From Distichodus sexfasciatus (Eukaryota > Chordata > Actinopteri > Characiformes > Distichodontidae): a stretch of DNA of 64,000 bases. The position numbers and the translations under genes are program-made. Below, one piece after another: positions 13,245-25,400 of the stretch (position 1 is the first letter of the stretch; every line of letters starts with the position of its first letter). Location: positions 1 to 64,000 of the forward strand of contig JAVGVS010000289.1 of NCBI GenBank assembly GCA_032718565.1, in the 5' to 3' direction. The notes beneath the pieces are model-generated. The model did not search any database, was not told the DNA's origin, and saw only the letters and a list, made by a program, of their open reading frames with translations.

Positions 13245-13796
13245 CAGTACTGTGCAAAGGTTTTAGGCAGGTGTGAAAAAATGCTGTAAACAAAGAATGC
13301 TTTCAAGAAATATAAATAATGATTGTTTATTTTTATCAATTTACAAAATGCAAAGTGAGCGAAGAAAAGAAAAATCTAAATCAAATCAATATTTGGTGTT
13401 ACAACCTTTTGCCTTCAAACCAGCATCAATTCTTATAGGTACACTTGCACAAAGTCAGGGATTTTGTAGGATTATAGTCATTATATTATTATGTAGTCAT
13501 TATATTATTTTGTAGGATTATAGGATTCTAGATCTGTGGTTAGTTCTCCAAGATGTTTGGAACAACCTACCAGCCGAGTTCCTTCAAAAACTGTGTGCAA
13601 GTGTAGCTAGAAGAATTGATGCTGTTTGAAGGCAAAGGGTGGTCACACCAAATATTGATTTGATTTAGATTTCTCTTTTGTTCATTCACTGCATTTTGTT
13701 GATTGATGAAAATAAATGATTAACACTTCCATTTTTGAAAGCATTCTTTGTTTGTAGCAATTTTTCACACCTGCCTACAACTTTTGCACAGTACTG
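13245..13796. mobile_element. Tc1/mariner-type long inverted-repeat element (non-autonomous)
   Basis: The element begins CAGTACTGTGC and ends GCACAGTACTG. It is flanked on both sides by TA (13243-13244 and 13797-13798), the Tc1/mariner target duplication. The inverted repeats extend more than 85 bp inward, and a second inner pair around 13375-13405 and 13650-13675 is also inverted. The inner right part translates on the plus strand to WNNLPAEFLQKLCASVARR, which resembles the C-terminal end of a Tc1 transposase and is then broken by a stop. The 552-bp copy cannot encode a transposase. Confidence 0.85.
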
Positions 13797-16294
13797 TATG
13801 TTTACACCTGAATATTATCCCAATATAAGCTGTTCCCTTTTGTAGCTATATTTTCTGCTAATGCTTTTCGTTAAAGTAGGGGGAGGATAACTGCAGCGTT
13901 GATATTAATCCCAAAGGCTATTTGCAGGCCACTTGTGTTCTTCCACACCATCCTCCTCAAATCATGTCTTCAAATCCTAGCCTTAGCTGGAAGCAATGGT
14001 GGAAGAGAAAAGGGCTTTCAGTACAGCTTACACGAAGTGTGAAGTGCACAATTGTACAAAATATCTTTATAAGATTCATTAACAGAAACTACACTGACCC
14101 AAACCATGAATAACTCCTTTACATCAATTCTCCCTCCACCAATCGCAGCATCAAACCTAGAAACTGAAATTCGGCCATCAGATTGACAGATAGTAAAGCA
14201 TTATTCATCACTCCACAACATCATATAGCTTGTGCAGTTGCTCAGCCGTGAATAAAAAACATTTCATGAAGTTTGTGTTGCCCAATTTTAGCTCTGATGT
14301 TACTTCAAGATGCAGTTTGAAATGCTGCAACAGAAAATTGGTGCCACTTTAAATTTGTGTGCTCTACTATGCTGTTGTTGCTAATAGAGGCTTCCAGATC
14401 ACAACATTAACATTTATACTTCTCTTGTGCATATTTTGCCGAGCAGAAATGTCATACAATGACTTAGGGGTGATATTCAGTACATCCATTTCTACTTCCA
14501 GTGTTTATCAACTCATTGAGCGTAAGTGTAAAAATGGTCACAACAGAAACTCAGGATCTCAGAAATCCAAAGTGTCCATATACTTTTGTCTACATGATGT
14601 ACTGTATTTATCTGGAAATTTTATGACCCAATCAGTGGAACAGGCAATTTGAAAGCACGCGTTCAAATTGACGTCTGTACCTCATCAAACATGCCCCCAT
14701 TAATGTGTCTAATTAGACCTGCATCTTCATTACCACTGAGCAAACAGGGGAGCAAGAGACCCTCCAGCCTGTGGAGAACAGGGGAAGCCATGTATGGGTC
14801 ACCCATAATTGAGTCGTTTGCTGAAGTGAATTGTGTTGACCTCTGACTATTGCAGGGGTGTCTTGATGAAGTGTTGTGTGAAGTACACTGCCAACAAGAG
14901 TCATCTACCTGGACCCTGATTGGCTATTCAAAGCAATCTAATACTTCACACAGCTTATGATTAGATATCTTTCTTGGTCTAGAAAAGCAGCATGTGACCT
15001 GTCAGGAAAGTTGACTCATATTTATCATAACAACCAACCATATAACTGGTGCATCACAATCAGTCAGACAGCACAGTACTATCTGATTTAGTTTAATACC
15101 CTGCAGACAGAGAGGTGTCGACTGCTCTTCCTTTGCTCTTGTCACATAGATTTCATAACATTCCTGCTCAGAATTACCAAATAAGCTTTGCTAATCTGTT
15201 CATTACTCATATGCTCCATGGCCATAGAAACGGATACATATATAATCTTCTTTACATTTCTCCTTTTTGCGTAAATGTGGTTACTATGATACGTTGCTAC
15301 GGAGGAGTGGGCAGGCAAGTAGATTGGCCAACATTCAAAAGGGAGTAACTCCAATGGGAGGAAACAAAGAACAGAGATTGAGCACAGTGAATGGAAGGAC
15401 AAGTCAGCATGGACGAGATTCAAGCACTGTTTCAATATTTTTTTCATTAAAATTTCCCCTTTAATTCAAATGCACTGGATGTTCTTTGGATAAAGTAATG
15501 CAGTGAAGGCAGATACTGTCTCAATGTATGACATTAGTTATTACATGCTGAGTGAATGGGGAAAGCCATATTATCCTTGTGACAGTAGAGCAACAGTCAT
15601 ATGATTTTTATTATCAACACTAAAGAGAGAAATTCTAGGACGATGTACTTATACATGCATGAAACTTTTATATGTAACGTATACATTAGGATACACTGAT
15701 CCAAAACATGTATGGTTGCCAAGTGTACACTATGTATGAAAAGATTCCATGATTTGAGTAATGAGTTAGCTAATTGCTGTCAATGAGATTCCATTTGTTA
15801 CTAACTGCAACATCACTTAGCGTTTGGTGCTTTTGTGATCTTGTAGATAATGTAGATGTGTTCTTGTCTTGTCTTATTCATTCAAATAAAAAGGGTGAGA
15901 GATAACAGAATGTCCTGATGGCGAGTAAATGAGTAACATGTGTCAGGGACCGTCACTATGACTGTGTCTGTCTGTGAACATAAGGTGTCAAAGAAGCCCT
16001 CAATCTGCTGCCAAGCTCACTTCTATGCGACTAGACTTTTTATCACGGCGCTGCAAAGCTTTCTACTGGCATCCGTCTGCTGTGTGAACACCCACCAAGA
16101 CCAGATGAACCGTTAATGCAGTTTTTCTCTTTTGTCCATTCAAAGCAACACTTTACCTTCCTACTACATCTCTATTCTCCTCGTCTGCTTTATCTTTGGC
16201 AGGGATGGCAGGTTCTTTCTTCGGGAATAACACAGGTTCGTTTACCATCGTTCTAATGCTGCACATTGGAAAGGGGAGACCATATGTAAAAGAA

Positions 16295-16637
16295 CATTCA
16301 TTCATTACCAGAACCACTTAATCCCAACTGGAGACGCGGGGGGACCGAGCGCATCCTGGGAACTATGGGCACAAGGCAGGGACTAACATGCCAACACACC
16401 ACAGGACACACACAATCACACTCTCAGTCGCACCTTAAGGGGCCAATTTAGAGTCACCAATTAACCTACATTACATGCTTTTGGACTGTGGAAGGAAACC
16501 GCAGCAATTGGAGAAAACCAACCCGAACACGGAGACAGCATGCAAACTCCACACTGGAAGGCCATTCGGCCAACCTGGGGATCGAACCCAAGACCTTCTC
16601 GCTGTGAGGCGGCAGCGCTAACCACTGCGCCACCATG
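16295..16637 (-). repeat. tRNA-headed SINE, minus orientation
   Basis: Read on the minus strand it starts 'catggtggcgcagtggttag', has a B-box-like 'gggttcgatcccc', a body with 'gtggagtttgcatgc', and a tail of AATG repeats (cattcattcatt on the plus strand near 16295). Sister copies are at 30547-30960, 36135-36502 and 41421-41711. Confidence 0.75.
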
Positions 16638-19600
16638 AAAAGTGTTAATTTACCTTGCAATGGAAGAGTCAATGGAGGAGAGAATGAGTCAGGTATTTGA
16701 CTCTCTGTTCAAATATTCAAATCAATGAATTAGAGACAACCAGCATCACTTTCTTTCTGCTTAATTCCTTTCTAGTTGTTTTTGACTTTATACAGTACAT
16801 GTTTTCCTGATCCAACGGATTATGGAAAGAAATCTTGAATCATTGATTAGCCAGATCACATGTAACAGGGATTTTAAGCAAACCTCCCAAACGTCATCAC
16901 TATGAAGTGGACCATGTCGATGAAATGGTCGCATTTCAGTGAGAAATGCTAATACCTGTAGGAAAGGTATTTTTGTTGTCAAAGTGGGTGAGCCTGGGGG
17001 AAACTGTCAAAGATAACAGCAATAATCATTAACCAGCCTGGGGTTAAAACAGGTACTAAAGAACCTTCTCTTCTCACGTCTTGCTTTCTCTTCTTTCTTT
17101 TCCTCTATCCTTCTCTGCCCACTCTCTGCTCTCCTATTATAGTTATGCAACATTCCACCAATCCTTCACCTTAGCTTTTCTTTTCTATTGGTGACTTATG
17201 TGTGTTTATATTGATTGCAAAATAAAATGAATACAAACTATTGTTTAAAGAAGTATAAATGATATACCTACAAACATGAACATGTGACTCACATTCCCCT
17301 ATGGTAAAGAAATGTAAGTACATAAATGTTATATGTTACAGATCGTAACACATATGGTGATGTTAAGGGTTCTAGAGAAATGGCTGATTGTCACACGCTT
17401 AAAAGTGCTCTATAGGCAGACATTGAAGGACAAAGGTAACATTGACACATTAAATAATTAATTCTGTGTGGGATTTTATGGCATCACCAGAGTCAAGAAT
17501 GGTAAAAAATAGCTAGAAGACACTGCAGGATGAGCAATGCCAGGATGTTGGCTGTAGATTTGTAAGGTTGTTTTACATCATAAGAGGTGCTTTGCAATGC
17601 AGTGCCTTTGCTTTGGTATTAAATGAGATGGGAAAGAGAGAGAGAGAGAGAGAGAGACAAGAAGAGAAAAAGCCCTTCGCTGCTAGGAGGTCTGCTGTGA
17701 TGTCACACATCTACATCATATCACCATGGCAACCTTGCATCAGCACCAACTTACTGAGGGAGAGAAAACGACAGAGAGAAGTGTGAGAGAGGAAGGGGCA
17801 GAGAGAAAAGGGGATATGGTGCACCGTGTGCTGGTATGTACTACTGCAATTCTGATGAATAAAATTCAAAGTAAGAAACAGAAAGAAATGTAAAAACAAC
17901 TGTGTCTCAGTAACATCATCAATAACAGAATGTCAGATAATAATCTAATGCTGAATAAACGACAATAAAATCATACAAAAAAACAATATACTTTATCAAT
18001 GAAATTACATTTGCTAGTTATGAATGGACATACCATTCAGACTTCGTAATAATCTCCTGTCAGTTCATGCGGAAAGTATGGTAGGGAAGAGAGAAGAAAG
18101 GAAAGGGAAAGAGAGAGATGACAGGCAAGAGTGAGAGGGAGAGAGAGAGAGAGAGAGAGACTGGCACTAGCAACAAAAAGTCCAACTATTTTCTACTATT
18201 CTGTGCCCCAAGTTCTATAAATAGAATGTGCTTTGAAAAAAATAAAAAGATGGGGGGGAGAGAAAACGCACAAGGCTATAGGCTGGAGAGGCTGAGCGGG
18301 AGAAGGAGGGAGGGAGTGTGTGGGAGTATGTGGGCGTTTGCTCACTTATATTAGTATATGTTTCTGTGGAACTGGCAGCACATTTGTTAGGCAGGATCAA
18401 GCAGCAAAACCATGGTCAGTATAAACACAAATACGTAATAATCAGTTTTATAAACCCATATATTTATACAGTTAATGAAATCTCAATCCTTTAGTACTAG
18501 TATAAACATTCTTATGTAGGACTGGACTAAGGATCTAATTGTGACCACCATCCATCCACCATCCATGTATCCATCCATTTTCCAACTCGCATGTGTTTCA
18601 ATTCAGCCCTATAGTCCTGTCTATACATTTGCCATAGACTACACTTTTTTCTTTCATAAACCAGCTCTTTACTTCCCTCCTGTTCTCTCACTCCAGCTTT
18701 GGTGGGAGTGGGAGGTGTTGCTAGGCGACAGATTAGCTCTTTTCTTTCAAGAAGCAGAGTGAAGACCTTGATTCTCTTTGGGTAAAAATAAACACCAGCT
18801 AAGAGAAAGAATCTTGAGATGGAGGACAAGCATCCTTCAGCCATAGCGGAGCATGCTAACATTTCATTTCCCAATAAGGCAGTCCATTCTCTGCTCTAAA
18901 TATACCTTCCATTTTCAAGTACAAAAGTGTGTGCTGTGCATGTCCTTGCTTTGTGTTAGTTTAGCAATAAACTCTGGGACCTTGCAGAATCCCTTGACCT
19001 GTGCAGTAGCATAAGATCAGCAATCCCAACTGAAAATAGCAAAAACTGTATAACCATGTTGATAAGACAATAACATCAAAGTATTTACAAAGGACTTTAT
19101 AGTTGTTTTTACATAAACTCTGTTGATATTATTATGATATCTCTTCTTTTTATACCTGTACAAGTAGTTTTTAAAATCCCCAAAACATACATACATACAT
19201 AGTATGCACATATACATTTATGCAAGAGGTGTAGGAGTCTATCATTTTGGACTTATTTCATAAATTTACCAAATCTGCTATACTATATACTGGTCTTGTG
19301 CACTTAACACCTGTCTTCTTGGTCCAAAATTTTTTTCCATTAGCCTACTACTGAACCATAGTCCATGATTAGGGTTAATAACAATAAGCACCAAAACATC
19401 CAGTATGGTTGCGTGCTGTGGTCTTCCTGTCTGCAGGGATGTTCAGAGTGTAAAGCACAGTGCTCATGTGACACTAGACCCCCTGGTGCTCAGTTCTGCG
19501 CCCTTCTCGTCCTCATCTTCCGCTGCCACCATTTACTCACATCCGCCACTTTGGTGACGGTCCCCATTTCCTGGCCACCTACAATGCCCACATGGTCCAG

Positions 19601-19796
19601 AACAACAATGGCAGGCATTACTGTAAGAACCAAAATGAGGACCCACCAGAACAGTGCTGATGTTGTGGGCACAGATCACAGATAGTTCAGGCTGCTTTAT
19701 TTATCCAAACCAAAAACACAAAAAGTCTGCCATTGTTTTTCACCTTTTCGTTTTCTCAATTCAGATATAGAAGACTTGCAATAGTATTTTGACTTT

Positions 19797-19812
19797 TTTT
19801 TTTTTTTTTTTA
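19797..19812. repeat. Poly-T run
   Basis: An uninterrupted run of T of about 16-17 bases lies in otherwise unremarkable intergenic sequence. It could be the remnant of a poly-A retroposon tail on the minus strand, but no element body was recognised next to it. Confidence 0.5.
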
Positions 19813-20179
19813 ATAATGATGGATATGTGTATATATAAGTTATTCCACTCAGTTGACAGTGTAGTCTATGAGATACCTGCCCTGAAATAAATAGGCATAT
19901 GTTATCATGCATTTAAATGATTCAGTGTGAACAAAGCATTTCACAAATTTCACGATTTTGCTAACATTTATTGGTTGCAAATTACCCTCTTTTTTGTCAA
20001 GGTACCCAGAGCATATAGTTATCGGAAGTCGGTGGTGTAACATTTACACGCTGAAGGTCAGGAGTTTTGTAAATCTTCTTCCCTACAAATCACACACTTT
20101 TCTTAACATGCTATTAACTATTCGACCCGGTCCTCAGCATGAACTTCCAAATTTCCGTTTTTCGGAATAAAACACGAAC

Positions 20180-20400
20180 CTTGCGTCTAAAAATAGCACC
20201 AGGCCATTGTTGTGGAGGACGCTGTATCTGCTCGAGTGCAGTGTGTCAGTCACCAGGTAGCCGCTCGGTTATTTTTAGGAAGTGCGACGCGTCGCCTCTC
20301 CCTTCCCGCGCGCGCGTGTGTCGCAACAGGTTCGCGCGCGCTCGCGCGGCCAGTGGCACAGCGCGTGATTCGCGGGGCAGGTGGCCTCTAAGAGTCCAAT
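20180..20400 (+). promoter_or_regulatory. Candidate distal npas4 enhancer: paired MEF2 sites in CpG-rich DNA
   Basis: Two perfect matches to the MEF2 consensus YTAWWWWTAR are present: CTAAAAATAG at 20187-20196 and TTATTTTTAG at 20269-20278. They sit in and beside a block rich in CG dinucleotides (about 20220-20390). It lies roughly 1.9 kb upstream of the npas4 TATA box. NPAS4 is known as an activity-induced gene with MEF2- and SRF-responsive control elements. That this block acts on npas4 is inference. Confidence 0.5.
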
Positions 20401-20622
20401 GACTTTTTCAACGTTTATAATATCCAGTAGTTTAACACGGTACGTGTGCTTCGATATTTCGGTATTATTAATAAAGTGGCCTTACTCGTTAGTTCCAGGA
20501 ACTGAAAAAAGATCAACGATAATAAGCAGTCTGATGCAACAGGCGGCATTCGCGCGCGATATGTCATTTTGCACGGCACGAAACTGTTCTGAAAGCAGCT
20601 AAACCTAGATACAAACGACAAC

Positions 20623-20629
20623 TGAGTCA
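20623..20629 (+). promoter_or_regulatory. AP-1 consensus site TGAGTCA
   Basis: This is a perfect AP-1 (FOS/JUN) heptamer about 1.5 kb upstream of the npas4 TATA box, between the MEF2 pair and the CArG box. A single heptamer is common by chance, so it is listed for its context only. Confidence 0.35.
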
Positions 20630-21254
20630 ATTAAAGGCGCCTGCTGTTATATATGAAGTTGTTCTAAATGAATGACTGCGGCATTCTATTGATAAGGAGC
20701 TCTTCACTACTCACGTTCTGGCATATGGCGCAACTTTGAATTAAACATTTGAGGGTTGAGGTCTATACCTGATTAGGGGACTGTTGGTCAGTTTTTTCCA
20801 TTATTGGAAGGCTACAATACCGTTACTCCTACCCTGGTAATTTACGCCCACGTTGTGGCATAACAGGTGTTCTGGACATCGACTGTTGTGCAGGGCAGAT
20901 ACATGCAAAACAGAGGCTGCTGTAGAAATTGTGCACGGTCACCAAATTATTTAAACGTTAGGTGAGACCGTGGCTGGTGATTTCTTTTCTTAATACAATC
21001 CTTACATCGATCATTAAAGCGCTGGCAGCTGCATTCGGCCTATTTTGACTCGCGCACTCTGCTTACTGTTTTCAGGACCGTCTCAAGATTTCAGTCAAGT
21101 AACCAATCGTGTCTACACTTGGACTATTTGCTACTTGCGTTGTCGCATTTGAAGGGACTCATTGGCTACTTCCCAAAGCATCGCTCTGCGCACACGTTCT
21201 AATTGGATAGAGCCCAGCGCAACTGTATTCCCCTATTTGTCGCCCTACGTTTTG

Positions 21255-21264
21255 CCTTATAAGG
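21255..21264 (+). promoter_or_regulatory. CArG box (SRF site) upstream of npas4
   Basis: CCTTATAAGG is a perfect CC(A/T)6GG palindrome, the SRF binding site. It lies about 830 bp upstream of the npas4 TATA box. CCAAT-type boxes occur nearby on both strands (for example AACCAATCG at about 21100 and CTCATTGGC at about 21160). SRF sites are typical of immediate-early genes, which suits npas4. Confidence 0.6.
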
Positions 21265-21847
21265 ATAGGGTCTAGAATTTATGTAAAAAAAAAAACAAAC
21301 CCGATTATAATGTACTCAGCCACATAGCCTGAATCAATGCAGTACTCTGTCGCATGAGTTTAATTAAAGTCCATTTGTTTCCAGATCGATTCTTCCTCTT
21401 CGCCAACCACAATTAACTAAAGCCCTTCTTATTTTAACAATTTCAACAGCAGACTTGGTGTGAACAACGAATAAGAAAATGAAGACGGTGAATGTATGTA
21501 TTCATGACACAACGTCTCGCAGCATCCACGAACATGCAACGACGAGAAATGACAGTGATGTAATCATGAGCAGATCCATATTCCAGTTTGCAGCTTATGC
21601 CGCTGTTAAGTTGCAAGGTTACACTGGAGACGATCCGGTCGAAGAAACAGATTAGAAACAGCAAGACATCTGTAGCTCATCTCGTTCGTATGCAGCTCCG
21701 TTACAGGACCCAACCCCCCCGCCTCCCCCCCTCCCCGTGCACCGGAGCCCGGTGACTCCGTCTACGTTTTACACGCTAACTCCGCCCACTGCTCGGTTTT
21801 GTCCAAATCGGGCTTTTTGCGTCGCCGGAGCTCCCGATTTCAAGCCA

Positions 21848-21881
21848 ACGTCATCAACGGAGAGAGGAGATGCTGACGTCG
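21848..21881 (+). promoter_or_regulatory. CRE-like pair in the npas4 proximal promoter
   Basis: ACGTCA at about 21848-21853 is a CRE half-site. TGACGTC at 21874-21880 matches seven of the eight bases of the full CRE. They lie about 210-240 bp upstream of the TATA box, where CREB sites of activity-regulated genes commonly fall. Confidence 0.55.
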
Positions 21882-22082
21882 TAACAGAGTCACAGTCAGA
21901 GTAAAAGGGTTGGGAGGGGTGAGAGGAATGAGTTTCAGCCTTGCGAACATTGATATGAGACACATAAAACCACCCGAACCCCCCCTCCCCCCTTCGTGCA
22001 ACTCCCCCCTCCTTTCTCCCTCTCTTTTTTACGTCGGTGTTGGCGCGTTGGGAGCCCCCCTACACCGGCGGAGTCCCAGCCT

Positions 22083-22089
22083 ATATAAG
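22083..22089 (+). promoter_or_regulatory. TATA box of npas4
   Basis: TATATAA lies in a GC-rich context 356 bp upstream of the npas4 start codon. This predicts transcription starting near 22,112 and a 5' UTR of about 330 nt. A strong TATA box is typical of immediate-early promoters. Confidence 0.65.
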
Positions 22090-22444
22090 TTACCGGCGAG
22101 CAGAGTAACTCCACCAGATTTACGGGCTTCCGACAATCTGGCCGAGAGACGGCTCCAACAACAGCCGACCGACTAACGCTCCGAACCGGAGGAGAGATCC
22201 AGCCAGCCTCCGGTCCGCACCTGAGCCAGGCGCTGTGGCGAAACCGAAGAGCAAAAGCGGGGAGAGGCAGGAGACAGGAGCGCAGCCAGACTCTGGACAT
22301 GTGCTGAGATGACAATCCAGTGAACATACCGTGACAGAGTTAAGACTCTCCGACCGCATTCAAGGAAAGAGATCCTTGAATAACAGCGCAGTCTTTACAA
22401 CTTCGCCGAGTTACTATTCAGCTTCCCTCAACTAACCGTACACT

Positions 22445-25400
22445 ATGTACCGTTCAACCAAAGGAGCTTCAAAAGCTCGAAGGGACCAGATAAACGCAGA
22501 GATAAGGAACCTGAGGGACCTGTTGCCCATCTCAGATGCGGACAAGGCTCGCCTCTCCTATCTTCACATCATGTCACTGGCTTGCATGTACACGAGGAAA
22601 TCCGTTTTCTTCTGTCAAGGTAAATATTATTTTCCATTGATTCTCTGCACATCAATCATGCATTTCTTGTTGAAGTATGACCGTCCTACAAGTTAGATTT
22701 AAGATACATAGGCTAGCTGTTTTGAGCTCACAAGAGTCACAAGATGTACGAGTTAGGGCAACAGGTGCAACTCGTTATCATTTCCATCCTCATTTGAAAA
22801 ACATATATGAAGATATATGTTGTTTATGAGAAAAGAATGTTGATTGCGCAGCGTCAGACAAGAGTTTCCATCTTCCTTCCTATAGCATTCGAGTAGCTCT
22901 CCTCGGTTCGGAAAGCCAGTTGCTGTCCATGGTGCTGAAAATCAAACGTGTAAAATGTGTGCTGCTTCTGGTGGTCTGAAGAACATGTGGCTTAGTTGTG
23001 TTTGATGTTTAATTCTTTCAGATGTAGCTGCAGCTGGCGATGCTGAGGACGAAAGTGCGGGATTCCTCTCATTTCCCGAGCTCTCAGAGTTTGTGCAAGC
23101 AATACCAGGATTTCTGATGCTATTGACTGGGGAAGGAAAGCTGCTTTACCTGTCAGACAGCGTCTCAGAGCACCTCGGACACTCAATGGTAAGTCAGACT
23201 TATGTCAAATTCTATTTTTTCCTCACCTATTTTTATGATTTTTCTGTTTAAACCAACAAAAGAGGACACAATTACGGAACATTATTATTCAATTTTCAGG
23301 TAGATTTGGTTGCCCAAGGGGATAGTGTTTATGACATAATAGATCCTACGGACCACTTTATTATGAGGAGTAACCTGGTGCCCCCAACTTCCTCTGATAC
23401 AGGTAAGACACCAAGTTGTTATAACACCAATTAAGTGTCTGAGTGTGACTCATAATGCAGGTTTGGAATGAAAAGTATATATGAATTCTTCTTCTCTCGT
23501 CCAATTAGATCAACTGTTTCGCTGCCGTTTCAACACCTCCAAGTCAGTGCGCCGGCAGAGTGCTGGAAACAAGCTTGTCCTGATTCGGGCTCGTTGTCTG
23601 TCACCTCCACCTGGGCCCTCCTCTCCAGGATCATACTGGACCTCCAACCCAGTGTGGGTGTGTTTCTGTGCACCACTAGAGCCTCACCCACCCCGACCTG
23701 GCACCACCTCTGAACAATCTTTAACCCCATCTTTGGAGAGCAGTTTCCTCTTAGCGAATTTCCGGTCACAGCACAGTCGTGACATGAGACTGCAAAACGT
23801 ACAGGAGAGGTGAGTGTTGGGTTCTCTGTGAATATATTACCAATCACCATTCTTATTCTGTATTAACATTATCTAACTAGATCCAATTTGTTCTCTTGCA
23901 GTGTGAATGCTTATCTGGGTATGGATGCGGAGACTCTACGTTCTCGCTCCTGGTACAGCTTTTTGCATCCACAGGACCTTTCACATGCCTCTGCTCAACA
24001 CTGCAGTTTGTGTGAGTGTCACTTTTGACTATCAATGCCTTCCTTCTTACTATGAGCAACTGTTGTTAGATCTGTGTAGATAAAAGAATATTTATGGCAC
24101 CCACAGATAGTATATGTGACTCAAAATCTCATGCAGGGTGGAATATGTCTTGACTCATTCTTCCCATCTCATTTTTTCCACACAGTAAGAGAAGGAGGAG
24201 AAGGCAGGGCAGAGATGGTTGTTCGTGTGGAGGCTGCAGATCACTCATGGGTTTGGCTTTATATGATCCTGCAGCTGGAGACTGGAGAGATCCCTATCAG
24301 CAGCAACAATTATGTCATCAGGTAAGGTTTCAACCTCATTTTATGAGCAGATAATACTATGAGGAAATACAAAATCACGAGAATGTAATTAATTTGTTTC
24401 TTAATTCTTCATAATCTAGTGAGTCAGAGGCCTGGGCAGTGAGACAACAACTGAGCTCTGAGGAGACCCAACTCTCTGTGGTGCTAAGTGCTAGCACCTC
24501 CCAACAGGAGTCTGTGAGTTTGCAGAGCCCTGAAACTCTTTCCAGCCCTGACCAAGTTTTCACACCTGGGAGCAGTGGACTCTCAGCTCAGTCATTTGAC
24601 TTCAGTACAGCAGTGTGCAGTGCTGGCTCTGCAGAAGAGCAAAGTGCCAGCACATCTATGGAAGCAGTGCCAATGGAGAGTGGTCCACGCTCCAGTCTCT
24701 CCTCTCTGGAAGAAGAAACCTTTTTCCAGCAGCCACCTGGTGAACCAGTGGACAGATCTTCAGCTGCATCCTCCCCTGTCACAGTTGCTACTGTGTCAGA
24801 TTTAGACTTCCTCACCCAGAACATTCTACTACCCCCTGCTTTCCAAGTAGACCCCCCATTACCTGCTTTGCCCCTTCCTCTACCACCAGTGCCTACCTCC
24901 CAGGCTCAGCAGACCAAGGAGTTTGTGTGCACCCCTCCATATACACCTCAGCTAGGAAGCAGCAGCTTTCCTTTTGGGGAACCCCTCTTCAGCTTTGATC
25001 CCACTGGTGCCACCACTCCTCCACCGCTTGCCCCAACTGCAACAGTCACGACCACAGTTGCTCCCTCTCTTTCTCCATCTGCTCCTCCAAACACACAAGG
25101 CAGCCCAGCTCCCCCAACTACCACACTCTCCACTCTGCTGCCACTTACCCTGCCAGCTCCGTCTACAGACATTCTGTTCCCTGTAGAACCTTGCAGCAGC
25201 TCTCTGTATGAAAAGCTTCCTCCAACCCCAGACAGTCCAGGTGATGGAGACTGCACTGTTATGACTCTGCCTGAGGTTCATGGTCCCTTGTATGTTGATG
25301 TCCCCCATGGTCCACTACCCTACCCACCTGAAGGCCTGCTTACCCCTGAAGCTTCACCTGGAAAACAGTCCAACTTGTCTTTCTTCTCATTAGAGCGGGA

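Larger units (their letters stand above)
10046..20130. other. Intergenic region between efemp2 and npas4
   Basis: No conserved gene was recognised here. The scattered ORFs are short, overlap on both strands and show no family motif. The region holds a hairpin (10372-10418), CA and GA microsatellites (10860-10886, 17634-17656, 18139-18160), SINE pieces (12117-12290, 16295-16637) and a Tc1-type inverted-repeat element (13245-13796). The remainder is AT-rich sequence without structure I can name. Confidence 0.6.

Noticed and set aside
19430..19675. Possible exon or pseudogene with an acceptor-like CTGCAG and a GTAAGAAC donor
   Set aside because: The interesting peptide-like pieces (for example HFGDGPHFLATYNAHMVQ) lie in different frames and match no family I can name. 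Too weak to annotate.
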